From: Sphingomonadaceae bacterium
GTDB taxonomy: Bacteria; Pseudomonadota; Alphaproteobacteria; Sphingomonadales; Sphingomonadaceae
Direction of reading: 5' to 3'
Assembly: GCA_019239785.1 (NCBI GenBank)
Contig: JAFAZM010000143.1
Coordinates: 1 to 11,773 of the forward strand
Length of the DNA stretch: 11,773 nucleotides
A model generated the notes under the pieces. It searched no databases, had not been told where the DNA came from, and saw only the letters and a list, made by a program, of their open reading frames with translations. Made by a program: the position numbers and the translations under genes. This document shows positions 1 to 6,563 of the stretch, in pieces (within the stretch, counting starts at the first letter, position 1; each line of letters opens with the position of its first letter).

Positions 1-16
1 TCCCGCTTTCGCGGGA
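1..16. repeat. Short hairpin, probably the edge of a dispersed intergenic repeat
   Basis: The first 16 bases form a perfect hairpin: 6-base arms TCCCGC and GCGGGA around TTTC (GAAA on the minus strand, a GNRA-type loop). They are followed by GGAATGACGA (14-23), which recurs at 46-55 just before the next gene. The unit resembles the dispersed 'ATTCCCGC-GAAA-GCGGGAAT' palindromes common between genes in many proteobacteria. That likeness is from memory and the left side lies outside the window, so repeat status is inferred. It could also end transcription of an unseen upstream gene. Confidence 0.45.
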
Positions 17-83
17 ATGACGAGGGAGCGGCAAGGGCGCGGCGAGGAATGACGATGCGCCGGAATGGCGGTAAGGCCGCGCG

Positions 84-617
84 ATGCACCGCCTGTTCGT
101 CGCCATTCGTCCGCCAGCGCCGATCCGTGCGCTCCTGCTCGGGGCGATGGGCGGGATCAGCGGGGCGCGCTGGCAGCGCGAGGACCAGCTCCATCTCACC
201 CTGCGCTTCATCGGCGAGGTCGACCGGCACCGGGCCGGGGACGTCCACGCCGCGCTCGGCGCGGTGCACCAGCCGAGCTTCGAGGTCTCGGTGAACGGGA
301 TCGGCGCATTCGACCGGCGCGGCTGGCCGGACGCGGTCTGGGCCGGGCTCGCGCCGCACGAGCCGCTGAAGGCGCTGCACAGGAAGGTCGACGCCGCGCT
401 GAAGCGGGTCGGCGTCGCCGAGGACCAGCGCGCCTTCCTGCCGCACATCACCCTGGCGCGGCTGAAGCGCAGCTCCGGGACGCTCGGCAATCTGCTCGAG
501 CAGGTGGGCGGCCTGACCAGCCCGCCCTTCACCGTCGACCATTTCGCCCTGTTCGAAAGCGCGCTGACGCCGGACGGCGCGGTCTATTCGATGGTGGAGC
601 GCTACCGGCTGGGCTGA
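84..617 (+). CDS. thpR: RNA 2',3'-cyclic phosphodiesterase (LigT/ThpR family)
   Basis: A 177-residue cytoplasmic enzyme of the 2H phosphoesterase superfamily. The two signature HxTL motifs are both present, HLTL at residues 37-40 and HITL at 121-124, and form the paired-histidine active site. The family opens 2',3'-cyclic phosphate ends of RNA and was first known as 2'-5' RNA ligase; the physiological substrate is unclear in most bacteria. The N-terminus MHRLFVAIRPP is typical and the length is normal for the family. The ATG at 84 is chosen because it gives this conserved start and has a TAAGG element about 7 bases upstream. The gene stands alone on the plus strand and faces the fructosamine kinase gene, with only 7 bases between the two stop codons. 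Confidence 0.93.
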   Translation: MHRLFVAIRPPAPIRALLLGAMGGISGARWQREDQLHLTLRFIGEVDRHRAGDVHAALGAVHQPSFEVSVNGIGAFDRRGWPDAVWAGLAPHEPLKALHRKVDAALKRVGVAEDQRAFLPHITLARLKRSSGTLGNLLEQVGGLTSPPFTVDHFALFESALTPDGAVYSMVERYRLG

Positions 618-624
618 AGGCCGG

Positions 625-1434
625 TCACGCGCCGACGGAATGCAGCAGCCGATCGACCATCGGCGCGTAGGTGGCGCCGAACAGGCGCATGTGCACGAGC
701 GCGGGGAAGAGCTGGTAGAGCGGCAGCCGGTCCTCCGCCTCCGCGTCGAGGCCGCCATAGCCCTCGTAAAATTCGTCGGGCGGCGCGTCGAACAGGCGGA
801 GCATGGCGAGCTCGGCCTCGGCGTGGCCGTGATAGCAGGCGGGATCGATCAGGGCCGCCAGCCGGCCCTCGCGAACGAGGATGTTGCCGGTCCAGAGATC
901 GCCGTGGAGGAAGGCGGCGGGCGGCGCGGCGGGCAGCAGATCGGGAAGCCGCGCGGCGAGCCGGTCGACCCGCTCGCGCCACGGCCGGTCGAGCAGGCTC
1001 GCGGCGGCGGCCAGGCGCTGCTCGCCCCAGAAACGCGGCCAGTCGCTCCGTTCGCGATTGTCCAGCGCGACCGTGCCGAGCGCATAATCGGCCGGCCAGC
1101 CATAGCTTTCGCCGATCCGGTCGTGCAGCGCGCGCAGCGCGGCGCCGATCTCGGCCCAGGCATGCGGGCTGAAGATCCCGTCATTCTCGACGAAGCCGAG
1201 CAGCAGCACGCCCTCATGCTCGGCCTCGACCGCCGGCGCCGGCACGCCGGCGGCGGCGAGCGCGCGCAGCATCGCCGCCTCGGTGGCGATCGCTGGGCCG
1301 CCCTTGGCGACGAGCGGCGCGCCGTCCTCGCGCGGAACCAGCAGCACCTCGCTGAGATCGCCGCCGGCGAGACGCTGGAGCCGGTCCGGGGCGAGTCCGG
1401 TCAGTTCGGCCACGCGCTCGGCGAACGCGCTCAC
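625..1434 (-). CDS. Fructosamine kinase family protein (FN3K/YniA-like, candidate ribulosamine 3-kinase)
   Basis: A 269-residue protein with the aminoglycoside-phosphotransferase-like kinase fold and fructosamine-kinase hallmarks. Visible are VAK with K44 (nucleotide lysine), E52, the DWPRFWGEQRL stretch (131-141), the catalytic loop HGDLWTGN (177-184, base D179, N184), the metal-binding IDP (D197) and the C-terminal LYQLFPALVHMRLFG. Family members phosphorylate O3 of the sugar on glycated amines so that the adduct decomposes; most tested bacterial homologues prefer ribulosamines or erythrulosamines. The start is GTG, and GTGA overlaps the stop of the glutathione S-transferase gene upstream; no clear ribosome-binding site is visible, so translation is probably coupled. 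It is the last gene of a three-gene operon that begins with a low-molecular-weight phosphatase, which supports a protein-repair role. The substrate is not provable from sequence. Confidence 0.9.
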   Translation of the reverse strand: MSAFAERVAELTGLAPDRLQRLAGGDLSEVLLVPREDGAPLVAKGGPAIATEAAMLRALAAAGVPAPAVEAEHEGVLLLGFVENDGIFSPHAWAEIGAALRALHDRIGESYGWPADYALGTVALDNRERSDWPRFWGEQRLAAAASLLDRPWRERVDRLAARLPDLLPAAPPAAFLHGDLWTGNILVREGRLAALIDPACYHGHAEAELAMLRLFDAPPDEFYEGYGGLDAEAEDRLPLYQLFPALVHMRLFGATYAPMVDRLLHSVGA

Positions 1435-2081
1435 TCGGCCGGGAAATATTGGAACCAGGGCTCGGCCTCGGCCAGCACCCGCGCGAAGCTCGGCCGCGCC
1501 TTCAGCCGCTCGAGCAGCCCGGCCGCCGCGGGATGTTCCGCGCCGAACGGCATCACCTTGTCGGCATAGAAGAGGGCCGGCGCCGCGGCGCAGTCAGCAA
1601 GGGTGAATGCCTCGCCGCAGGCCCACTTCCTGCCCGCCACTTCGCGCTCGACCGTCGCCAGCGCAATGGCCAGCGACGCGCGCGCCTCGGCCACGCCGTA
1701 GGCGTCCTTAGCGTCCGGCGGCCGCAGCCGGTCGGCGATGATCCTCTGCATCGGCGTCTGGACGTGGAGATCGAAGATCCGGTCCCAGAGCCGGACGCCG
1801 CGCGCCGCGTCGGCCTCCTCGGGGATCAGCCGGATCGCGCCCGGATGGTGGACGTCGAGATAGTCGATGATGATGCTGGTCTCGGGCACGATCGCTGCGC
1901 GCGCCGGATCCTCGAGCACCGGCATCTTCGCGAGCGGCCACAAGGCGGCGAAGGCGGCGCGGTCTTCGGGATCGCCGAGATTGACGAGGCGGAGCTCGAA
2001 ATCCAGCTCCTTCTCGTAGAGCGCGATCAGCACCTTCCAGCAATAGGAGGACAGCGGGTGGGCGTGGAGAATCAGGCTCAT
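1431..2081 (-). CDS. Glutathione S-transferase family protein
   Basis: A 216-residue protein with an N-terminal thioredoxin-like domain and an all-helical C-terminal domain. Near the N-terminus HPLSSYCWKV holds the candidate catalytic serine (S11 or S12), with a cysteine at 14. KMPVLEDP places the cis-proline at P54, and PETSIIIDYL (66-75) is the usual glutathione gamma-glutamyl contact. FTLADCAAAP (159-168) is the N-capping box of the C-terminal domain. Length is typical. It probably conjugates or reduces small electrophiles with glutathione in the cytoplasm; the substrate is unknown. The start ATG overlaps the TGA of the upstream phosphatase gene as ATGA, with GAGGAA about 8 bases before it. 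The open frame continues far upstream, but that part runs antisense to the transporter and is not real. Its place between a phosphatase and a fructosamine kinase suggests a carbonyl- or glycation-stress role. Confidence 0.93.
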   Translation of the reverse strand: MSLILHAHPLSSYCWKVLIALYEKELDFELRLVNLGDPEDRAAFAALWPLAKMPVLEDPARAAIVPETSIIIDYLDVHHPGAIRLIPEEADAARGVRLWDRIFDLHVQTPMQRIIADRLRPPDAKDAYGVAEARASLAIALATVEREVAGRKWACGEAFTLADCAAAPALFYADKVMPFGAEHPAAAGLLERLKARPSFARVLAEAEPWFQYFPAE

Positions 2082-2551
2082 GCGGCATCTTCCTCGATGA
2101 GCTCGCGCGCGAGCGCCCGCGCGGCTTCGGCGACATCGCGCCAGGTTTCGTCGAAATGGCGGTCGCCGCCATAATAAGGATCGGCGACCGCCTCCCCTTC
2201 CCGCCCCGGCACATGGTCGAGCAGCAAGGAGAGCCGGGCGCGGCTGCCGGGCGGCCGCAGCCGCTCCAGATCGGCCAGATTCTCCGCGTCGAGCGCGAGG
2301 ATCCGGTCGAACCGGTCGAAGTCGGCGCGGGTCACCTGGCGGGCGCGCAGGCCGGAAATATCGACGCCGTTCCGCCGCGCCGCGGCGATCGCGCGCCGGT
2401 CGGGCGGCTCGCCGCGATGCCAGCCGCCGGTGCCGGCCGAATCCGCCTCGGCATCGAGGCCGCGCCGTGCCGCCTCGGCGCGGAACGCGCCCTCGGCGAG
2501 CGGCGAGCGGCAGATATTGCCGAGGCAGACGAACAGGATCGAAACCGGCAT
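2078..2551 (-). CDS. Low-molecular-weight protein tyrosine phosphatase family (candidate ribulosamine 5-phosphatase)
   Basis: A 157-residue protein of normal family length. The phosphate-binding loop CLGNICRS (residues 9-16) carries nucleophile C9, C14 and R15, and the general-acid motif is DPYYGG with D124. Such enzymes form a phosphocysteine intermediate, classically on phosphotyrosine. Homologues next to fructosamine-kinase genes in other bacteria have been shown to dephosphorylate protein-bound ribulosamine 5-phosphates, making them accessible to the kinase. Here the gene opens an operon ending in a fructosamine kinase, so that role is likely, but a signalling or polysaccharide-control role is possible. 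ATG at 2551 is preferred; a GTG directly before it would add one residue. An AAGGG element lies about 9 bases upstream of the ATG. The gene is divergent from the transporter, with 73 bases between the two starts. Confidence 0.92.
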   Translation of the reverse strand: MPVSILFVCLGNICRSPLAEGAFRAEAARRGLDAEADSAGTGGWHRGEPPDRRAIAAARRNGVDISGLRARQVTRADFDRFDRILALDAENLADLERLRPPGSRARLSLLLDHVPGREGEAVADPYYGGDRHFDETWRDVAEAARALARELIEEDAA

Positions 2552-2614
2552 CACGCGCCGCCCTTGTTGCCAAAGCCCTCGCTCTGCTAGCCAGAAGCAA
2601 AGACAAGCACAATC

Positions 2615-2621
2615 GGAGGGG
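2615..2621 (+). promoter_or_regulatory. Ribosome-binding site of the MFS transporter gene
   Basis: GGAGGGG lies 3 bases before the ATG at 2625. It decides the start, because the reading frame is open for almost 200 bases upstream into the divergent phosphatase gene, where no such site accompanies a start codon. Confidence 0.75.
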
Positions 2622-2624
2622 AAG

Positions 2625-4232
2625 ATGGGGGAGATCGACCCGGGCCAAGCGCCGCCGCGCCGGGTCAGCGCCTATGGCTGGTATGCGCTGATCGTCCTGG
2701 TGCTGGTCTATGCGGTCAATTTCATCGACCGGCAGATCATCTCGATCCTCGCCCAGGGCATCAAGCGCGACCTCCAGCTCGCCGACGCCCAGATCGGCTT
2801 TCTCTACGGCACCGCCTTCGCGGTCTTCTACGCCTTGTTCGGGATTCCGCTCGGGCGGCTCGCCGACAGCTGGTACCGGGGCCGCCTGATCGCGCTCGGT
2901 CTCGCCCTCTGGTCGGGCATGACCGCTTTGTCCGGCTTCGCCTCCTCCTTCCTGATGCTGGCCTCGGCGCGGATCGGCGTCGGGGTCGGCGAGGCGAGCG
3001 CGTCGCCGGCGGCCTATTCGATGATCTCGGACTATTTCCCGCGGGAGAGGCGTGCCACCGCGCTCTCCATCTATTCCGCCGGCCTCTATATCGGCGGCGG
3101 GCTCAGCCTGCCGGTCGGCGGGCTGGTCAGCAGCCGCTGGGAAGCGGCCTGGCCACATGCCGCCGACGCGCCTCTGGGCCTTGCCGGCTGGCAGGCCGCC
3201 TTCCTCGCGGTCGGCATACCGGGCCTGCTGCTCGCCTTGTGGGTGCTGACCCTGCGCGAGCCGCGGCGCGGGGCGCTCGACGGCCTGGAGCAGCCCGCGG
3301 CGCGGCCCGGCGCCTGGCGGGATTTCGGCCGCGAGCTCATCGCGATCCTGCCGCCGCTGACCCTGTTCAGCACCGCGATGATCCCCGGCGCACTGGCGGT
3401 GAACCTGGCTGCGCTCGCCGTCATCGCCGCGATCGCCGTGGGGCTCGCCTTGCTCACCGGCGACGGCATGCAATGGGCCGCCTATGCGCTCGGAATCTAC
3501 GCGGTCTTCTCCTGGATCCAGGCGCTCCGCCACCGCGACCCGCCAACCTACAGGCTGATCTGGGGCAATCGCACCGTCGTGATGCTGGTGATCGCGATCG
3601 GCAGCATCTCGTTCATGACCTATGCGATCAGCTTCTGGGCGCCGCCTTATGCGATCCGCACCTTCTACGGCGCTGCGACAGCGCCGGCCCGTTTCCTGCC
3701 TGGCCGCGCCGCCGCCGAGGAGGTGGCGACGATGCTCGGCATCGGCGCGGCGATCGCGGCCGCGGCCGGCGTGATCCTCGGCGGCATCTTCTCCGACCTG
3801 TGGCGGCGGCGCGATCCGCGCGGGCGGCTGTTCGTCAACATGCTGGCGGTGGTCCTGCCGGCGCCGGCGGTCTGGGGGATGTTCACGACCCCGAGCCTCG
3901 GCACCTTCTATCTGCTGAGCCCGATCGCCCAATTGTTCGGCTCTGCCTGGGTCGGCGCAGCGGTCGCGAGCCTGCAGGACGTGGTGCTGCCGCGGATGCG
4001 CGCGACCGCCGGCGCGACCTATGTGCTCGGCACGACGATGGTCGGCCTCGCGCTGGGCCCCTATGCCGCCGGCAAGATGGCCGACGTCACCGGCAGCCTC
4101 GCCGCCGGCATCTTCTCGCTCTACGTCGTGCCGCCGTTCACCCTGATCGCGCTCTGGCTCGCGTCGCGCCGGATCGCGGCGCTCGAGGCGAGCGCCGCCG
4201 AGCGCGCCCGCGCGGCCGGGGAAGTGGTTTAG
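2625..4232 (+). CDS. MFS transporter, spinster-like family, with a long central hydrophobic insert
   Basis: A 535-residue inner-membrane protein. The first membrane span contains NFIDRQ (32-37), typical of spinster-like carriers. The major-facilitator motif A follows in the first cytoplasmic loop as GRLADSWYRGR (77-87), then a glycine/alanine-rich GVGVGEASASPAAYSMISDYFP region in spans 4-5. Between the two halves, roughly residues 225-315, is an insert with two additional hydrophobic stretches and a polar segment ending in HRDPPTY. The second half carries another conserved loop (GGIFSDLWRRRDPRGR). Spinster-like bacterial carriers are annotated for sphingolipid-like or other lipophilic solutes, but the substrate cannot be read here. 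The stop codon TAG lies at the left tip of a palindromic repeat. It seems monocistronic and divergent from the phosphatase operon. Confidence 0.88.
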   Translation: MGEIDPGQAPPRRVSAYGWYALIVLVLVYAVNFIDRQIISILAQGIKRDLQLADAQIGFLYGTAFAVFYALFGIPLGRLADSWYRGRLIALGLALWSGMTALSGFASSFLMLASARIGVGVGEASASPAAYSMISDYFPRERRATALSIYSAGLYIGGGLSLPVGGLVSSRWEAAWPHAADAPLGLAGWQAAFLAVGIPGLLLALWVLTLREPRRGALDGLEQPAARPGAWRDFGRELIAILPPLTLFSTAMIPGALAVNLAALAVIAAIAVGLALLTGDGMQWAAYALGIYAVFSWIQALRHRDPPTYRLIWGNRTVVMLVIAIGSISFMTYAISFWAPPYAIRTFYGAATAPARFLPGRAAAEEVATMLGIGAAIAAAAGVILGGIFSDLWRRRDPRGRLFVNMLAVVLPAPAVWGMFTTPSLGTFYLLSPIAQLFGSAWVGAAVASLQDVVLPRMRATAGATYVLGTTMVGLALGPYAAGKMADVTGSLAAGIFSLYVVPPFTLIALWLASRRIAALEASAAERARAAGEVV

Positions 4233-4396
4233 AGCGGGTTGTGTTCAGGTGGAATTATCCCGTCGCTCATCCTGAGTAGCCGTTGAGCCTGTCGAAACGG
4301 CGTATCGAAGGACGGTCCTTCGATACGGGCCTTCGCCAGGCTCAGTCCCTACTCAGGATGAGCGGATACGGGTTTTATTCAGCACACGCCGCTCTA
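4230..4396. repeat. Nested palindromic repeat between convergent genes, supplying both stop codons
   Basis: The tips are an exact 8-base inverted repeat, TAGAGCGG (4230-4237) and CCGCTCTA (4389-4396); beyond them the arms stay only loosely alike. Inside is a much tighter palindrome of 99 bases (4265-4363): GCTCATCCTGAGTA (4265-4278) pairs perfectly with 4350-4363; GAGCCTGTCGAA (4285-4296) pairs with 4332-4343 with one mismatch; and CGTATCGAAGGAC (4301-4313) pairs perfectly with 4315-4327. The DNA could fold into a long hairpin on either strand. No coding frame is visible. Placed between two convergent genes it may act as a bidirectional terminator. The symmetrical layers look like one dispersed repeat inside another; copy number elsewhere is unknown. 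Confidence 0.8.
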
Positions 4397-4948
4397 GCTG
4401 GCCCGCAGCACGCCGCAGGCCATGCGGGCGCCGCTGTTGCCGCTCGGATCGGTGCGGTAATCGTCGGGCCCGGCATGGATCACGATCGCGGTGCCGTCGG
4501 CATCGAACAGGCCCTGCGGCCCGCTCGTCGCGGCGCCGGCTATGGTGAATTCGAGGCGCCCGGCGCCATGCTCGTCGACGTCGAGATTGGGCATGTCGCC
4601 GAGATGGTGGCCCGCAGGGTTGAGGCTGCCGTGCTGGCGGTTGGTCGGGTTCCAGTGGGGGCCGGCGCTGGCGAAGGCCGGGCCTTCGCAGCGGCCGACT
4701 GCGTGGAAGTGGACGCCGTAATGGCCGGCGGGCAGGCCGGCCGCCTGGACGCGCACCTCCAGGCCGGTCCGGCCCTGCCAGACCATCGCGCGCGCGGCGA
4801 GGCTGCCGTCCGCCTTGCGCAGTTCGATGATCGTCGGGGCCTCCTGGACCTGCGGCTGCGGCTGCGCCGGGATCTGGGGCTGGGGCTGGGCGAACGCCGC
4901 GCCGGCGATCCCGGCAGCGATCAGGATGGTCGGACTGGTTCGGATCAT
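4394..4948 (-). CDS. sodC: Superoxide dismutase [Cu-Zn], periplasmic
   Basis: A 184-residue exported enzyme that converts superoxide to oxygen and hydrogen peroxide. A signal peptide ends at about residue 20 (AAFA), followed by a Gln/Pro-rich linker (21-35). All metal ligands are present: copper H80, H82, H98 and H158; zinc H98 (bridging), H106, H115 and D118. C87 and C178 are placed for the conserved disulphide, and the family signature GNSGARMACG is at 170-179. The ATG at 4948 gives the signal peptide, has GGGAGA about 8 bases upstream, and overlaps the ugd stop as ATGA, implying coupled translation. Its own stop is the TAG at the right tip of the palindromic repeat. The pairing with ugd is unusual, since the two activities share no pathway. 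Confidence 0.95.
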   Translation of the reverse strand: MIRTSPTILIAAGIAGAAFAQPQPQIPAQPQPQVQEAPTIIELRKADGSLAARAMVWQGRTGLEVRVQAAGLPAGHYGVHFHAVGRCEGPAFASAGPHWNPTNRQHGSLNPAGHHLGDMPNLDVDEHGAGRLEFTIAGAATSGPQGLFDADGTAIVIHAGPDDYRTDPSGNSGARMACGVLRAS

Positions 4949-6276
4949 GGACGGTCTCCCTGCGATGGGCGCTGCGCGCGACCTATACCATAATATGTCA
5001 GGCCCGCCTGCTCGACCTCTTCAGGCGGATAGATATTGCGCAGGTCGACGAGCGCGCTGCCGCGCATCGAGGCGGCAAGGCGCTCGAGATCGAGCGCCCT
5101 GAGATCGTCCCATTCGGTGACCAGCGCCACCGCATCTGCGCCCTGCGCCGCTTCATAGGGGCCGCGGCAGAATTCGACGTCCGGCATGAGCGGGCGCGCC
5201 TGCTCCATGCTCTCCGGATCGTAGCCGCGCACCTTCACGCCCGCATCCTCCAGCGCCTGGACGATGCTGATCGACGGCGCGTCGCGCATGTCGTCCGTGT
5301 TCGGCTTGAAGGCCAGGCCGAGCAGGGCGACGATCTTGCCGCGCGGCTCGTCGCCGAGCGCCTTGATCACCTTGCGTCCCATCGCGCGCTTGCGCGCGTC
5401 GTTCACCTGCACCACCGCCTCGACGATGCGGAGCGGCGCCTGCGCATCCTCCGCCGTCTTCAGCAGCGCCAACGTGTCCTTCGGGAAGCAGGAACCGCCA
5501 TAGCCCGGGCCGGCGTGGAGGAACTTGGCGCCGATCCGTCCGTCGAGGCCGATCCCCCGGGCGACGTCCTGGACCTCGCCGCCGACCGCCTCGCAAAGAT
5601 CGGCGATCTCGTTGATGAAGGTGATCTTGGTCGCCAGGAAGGCGTTGGCGGCATATTTGGTGAGCTCGGCGGTGCGGCGCGAGGTGAACAGCAATGGCGC
5701 CTTGTTGAGGTAGAGCGGACGGTAGATCTCGCGCATCACCTCGATCGCGTGCGGATCCTCGGTGCCGACGACGATCCGGTCCGGGCGCTTGAAATCCTCG
5801 ATCGCGGCGCCCTCGCGCAGGAATTCGGGATTGGAGACGACCGCGACCTCGGCCTCCGGCGCCGCTTCGCGCAGGATGCGCTCGACCTCGTCGCCGGTCC
5901 CCACCGGCACGGTGGACTTGGTGACGACCACGGCGGGCCGGTCGAGCAGGCCCGCAATCTCGCGCGCGGCGCCATAGACGTAGGAGAGGTCGGCATGGCC
6001 GTCGCCGCGGCGCGACGGGGTGCCGACGGCGATGAAGATCGCCTCGGCGTCCTTCATGCCCGCGGGGAGCGAGGTGGTGAAGGAGAGCCGGCCGGCGGCG
6101 ACGTTGCGGGCGACCAGCCGATCGAGGCCCGGCTCGAAGATCGGCATCTCGCCGCGGTCGAGCGCGGCGATCTTGCTGTCGTCCTTGTCGACGCAGACCA
6201 CCTCATGGCCGAAATCGGAGAAACAGGCGCCGGAGACGAGGCCGACATAGCCCGTCCCGATGATTGCGATCCGCAT
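4945..6276 (-). CDS. ugd: UDP-glucose 6-dehydrogenase
   Basis: A 443-residue cytoplasmic enzyme oxidising UDP-glucose to UDP-glucuronate with two NAD+. The N-terminal Rossmann fold starts with IAIIGTGYVGLVSG (3-16) and has the DK end of the second strand (30-31). FEPGL (47-51), SNPEFLREGAAIEDF (148-162), the substrate lysine in ELTKYAANAF (K207) and the catalytic GGSCFPKDT (C263, K266, D267) are all present, and the C-terminus has the usual DLRNIY and YYGIG. Length is normal. ATG at 6276 has a GAGGA site about 7 bases upstream. UDP-glucuronate feeds exopolysaccharide and, in sphingomonads, glucuronosyl-glycosphingolipids, which replace lipopolysaccharide there. No glycosyltransferase gene lies nearby; the only apparent operon partner is sodC downstream, with a 4-base overlap. 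Confidence 0.95.
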   Translation of the reverse strand: MRIAIIGTGYVGLVSGACFSDFGHEVVCVDKDDSKIAALDRGEMPIFEPGLDRLVARNVAAGRLSFTTSLPAGMKDAEAIFIAVGTPSRRGDGHADLSYVYGAAREIAGLLDRPAVVVTKSTVPVGTGDEVERILREAAPEAEVAVVSNPEFLREGAAIEDFKRPDRIVVGTEDPHAIEVMREIYRPLYLNKAPLLFTSRRTAELTKYAANAFLATKITFINEIADLCEAVGGEVQDVARGIGLDGRIGAKFLHAGPGYGGSCFPKDTLALLKTAEDAQAPLRIVEAVVQVNDARKRAMGRKVIKALGDEPRGKIVALLGLAFKPNTDDMRDAPSISIVQALEDAGVKVRGYDPESMEQARPLMPDVEFCRGPYEAAQGADAVALVTEWDDLRALDLERLAASMRGSALVDLRNIYPPEEVEQAGLTYYGIGRAQRPSQGDRP

Positions 6277-6520
6277 GGACGATCCTCAAAGATTGAACAG
6301 GCGGCGTCCTAGCAAAGCCGCTCCCGCCGAAACAGGGCCTTCGGACCAGCGCTCATGAGCGCTCTATCTCCGATGGGTATTCGCGCAGAGGCGCAGAGAG
6401 GCTGCGCATTCCCGCGCGGCAGCGCGGCTTCGAAACCGCGGTACATCAGCGGACGCCCGCCGGAACCTCCGACTCTCCGCGTCTCTGCGCGCACCAAATA
6501 AGTGCGCCTCCGGCGCGCAT
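6277..6520. other. Intergenic region upstream of ugd with an imperfect inverted repeat
   Basis: No convincing gene is seen between the ugd start and the terminator of the OmpA-family gene. The region should hold the ugd promoter on the minus strand, but no clear -35/-10 pair can be named. A 20-base segment at 6382-6401 (containing CGCAGAGGCGCAGAG) is inverted at 6472-6491 with 17 of 20 matches, so 6382-6491 is a stem-loop-like unit. The 'GCGCAGAGACGC' theme resembles a dispersed repeat common in sphingomonads; that is from memory. Confidence 0.5.
6382..6491. repeat. Imperfect inverted repeat, possible dispersed element
   Basis: The arms 6382-6401 and 6472-6491 are reverse complements with 3 mismatches in 20; the core motif CGCGCAGAG is exact at the outer ends. 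The 70-base interior has no coding character. No run of T follows it, so it is not an obvious terminator. Confidence 0.5.
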
Positions 6521-6551
6521 AAAAAATGGGGCCGGTCCGAAGACCGGCCCC
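6521..6551 (-). terminator. Rho-independent terminator of the OmpA-family gene
   Basis: Read on the minus strand, a perfect 10-base stem GGGGCCGGTC / GACCGGCCCC closes on a TTCG loop, then comes ATTTTTT. The C(UUCG)G tetraloop is an extra-stable RNA loop, and the six-T tail is the classic release signal. It lies 40 bases beyond the OmpA-family stop codon. Confidence 0.92.
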
Positions 6552-6563
6552 GATCATTTCGCG

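Noticed and set aside
604..625. Hairpin ACCGGC/GCCGGT spanning the thpR-kinase gene ends as a bidirectional terminator
   Set aside because: Only 6 base pairs with a 10-base loop and no T run; expected by chance in DNA of this composition.
625..1434. Aminoglycoside phosphotransferase (antibiotic resistance) for the kinase gene
   Set aside because: The fold is shared, but the DWPRFWGEQRL and LYQLFPALVHMRLFG segments and the LMW phosphatase neighbour fit the fructosamine-kinase family.
640..1569. Plus-strand open frame of 309 residues opposite the fructosamine kinase gene
   Set aside because: It is a mirror of a real GC-rich gene: no motif, no signal, and the opposite strand carries clear kinase motifs.
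2082..3932. An open minus-strand frame that would extend the glutathione S-transferase gene to 833 residues
   Set aside because: It runs antisense to the phosphatase frame and the well-supported MFS transporter, is Arg/Asp/Gly-rich without domain signs, and the GST has a normal start with coupling at 2081.
3239..4279. Plus-strand open frame of 346 residues inside the transporter gene
   Set aside because: Its product is Arg/Asp/His-rich low complexity from an out-of-frame reading of a membrane protein.
5515..6312. Plus-strand open frame of 265 residues opposite ugd
   Set aside because: Antisense shadow of a gene with all catalytic motifs of UDP-glucose dehydrogenase.
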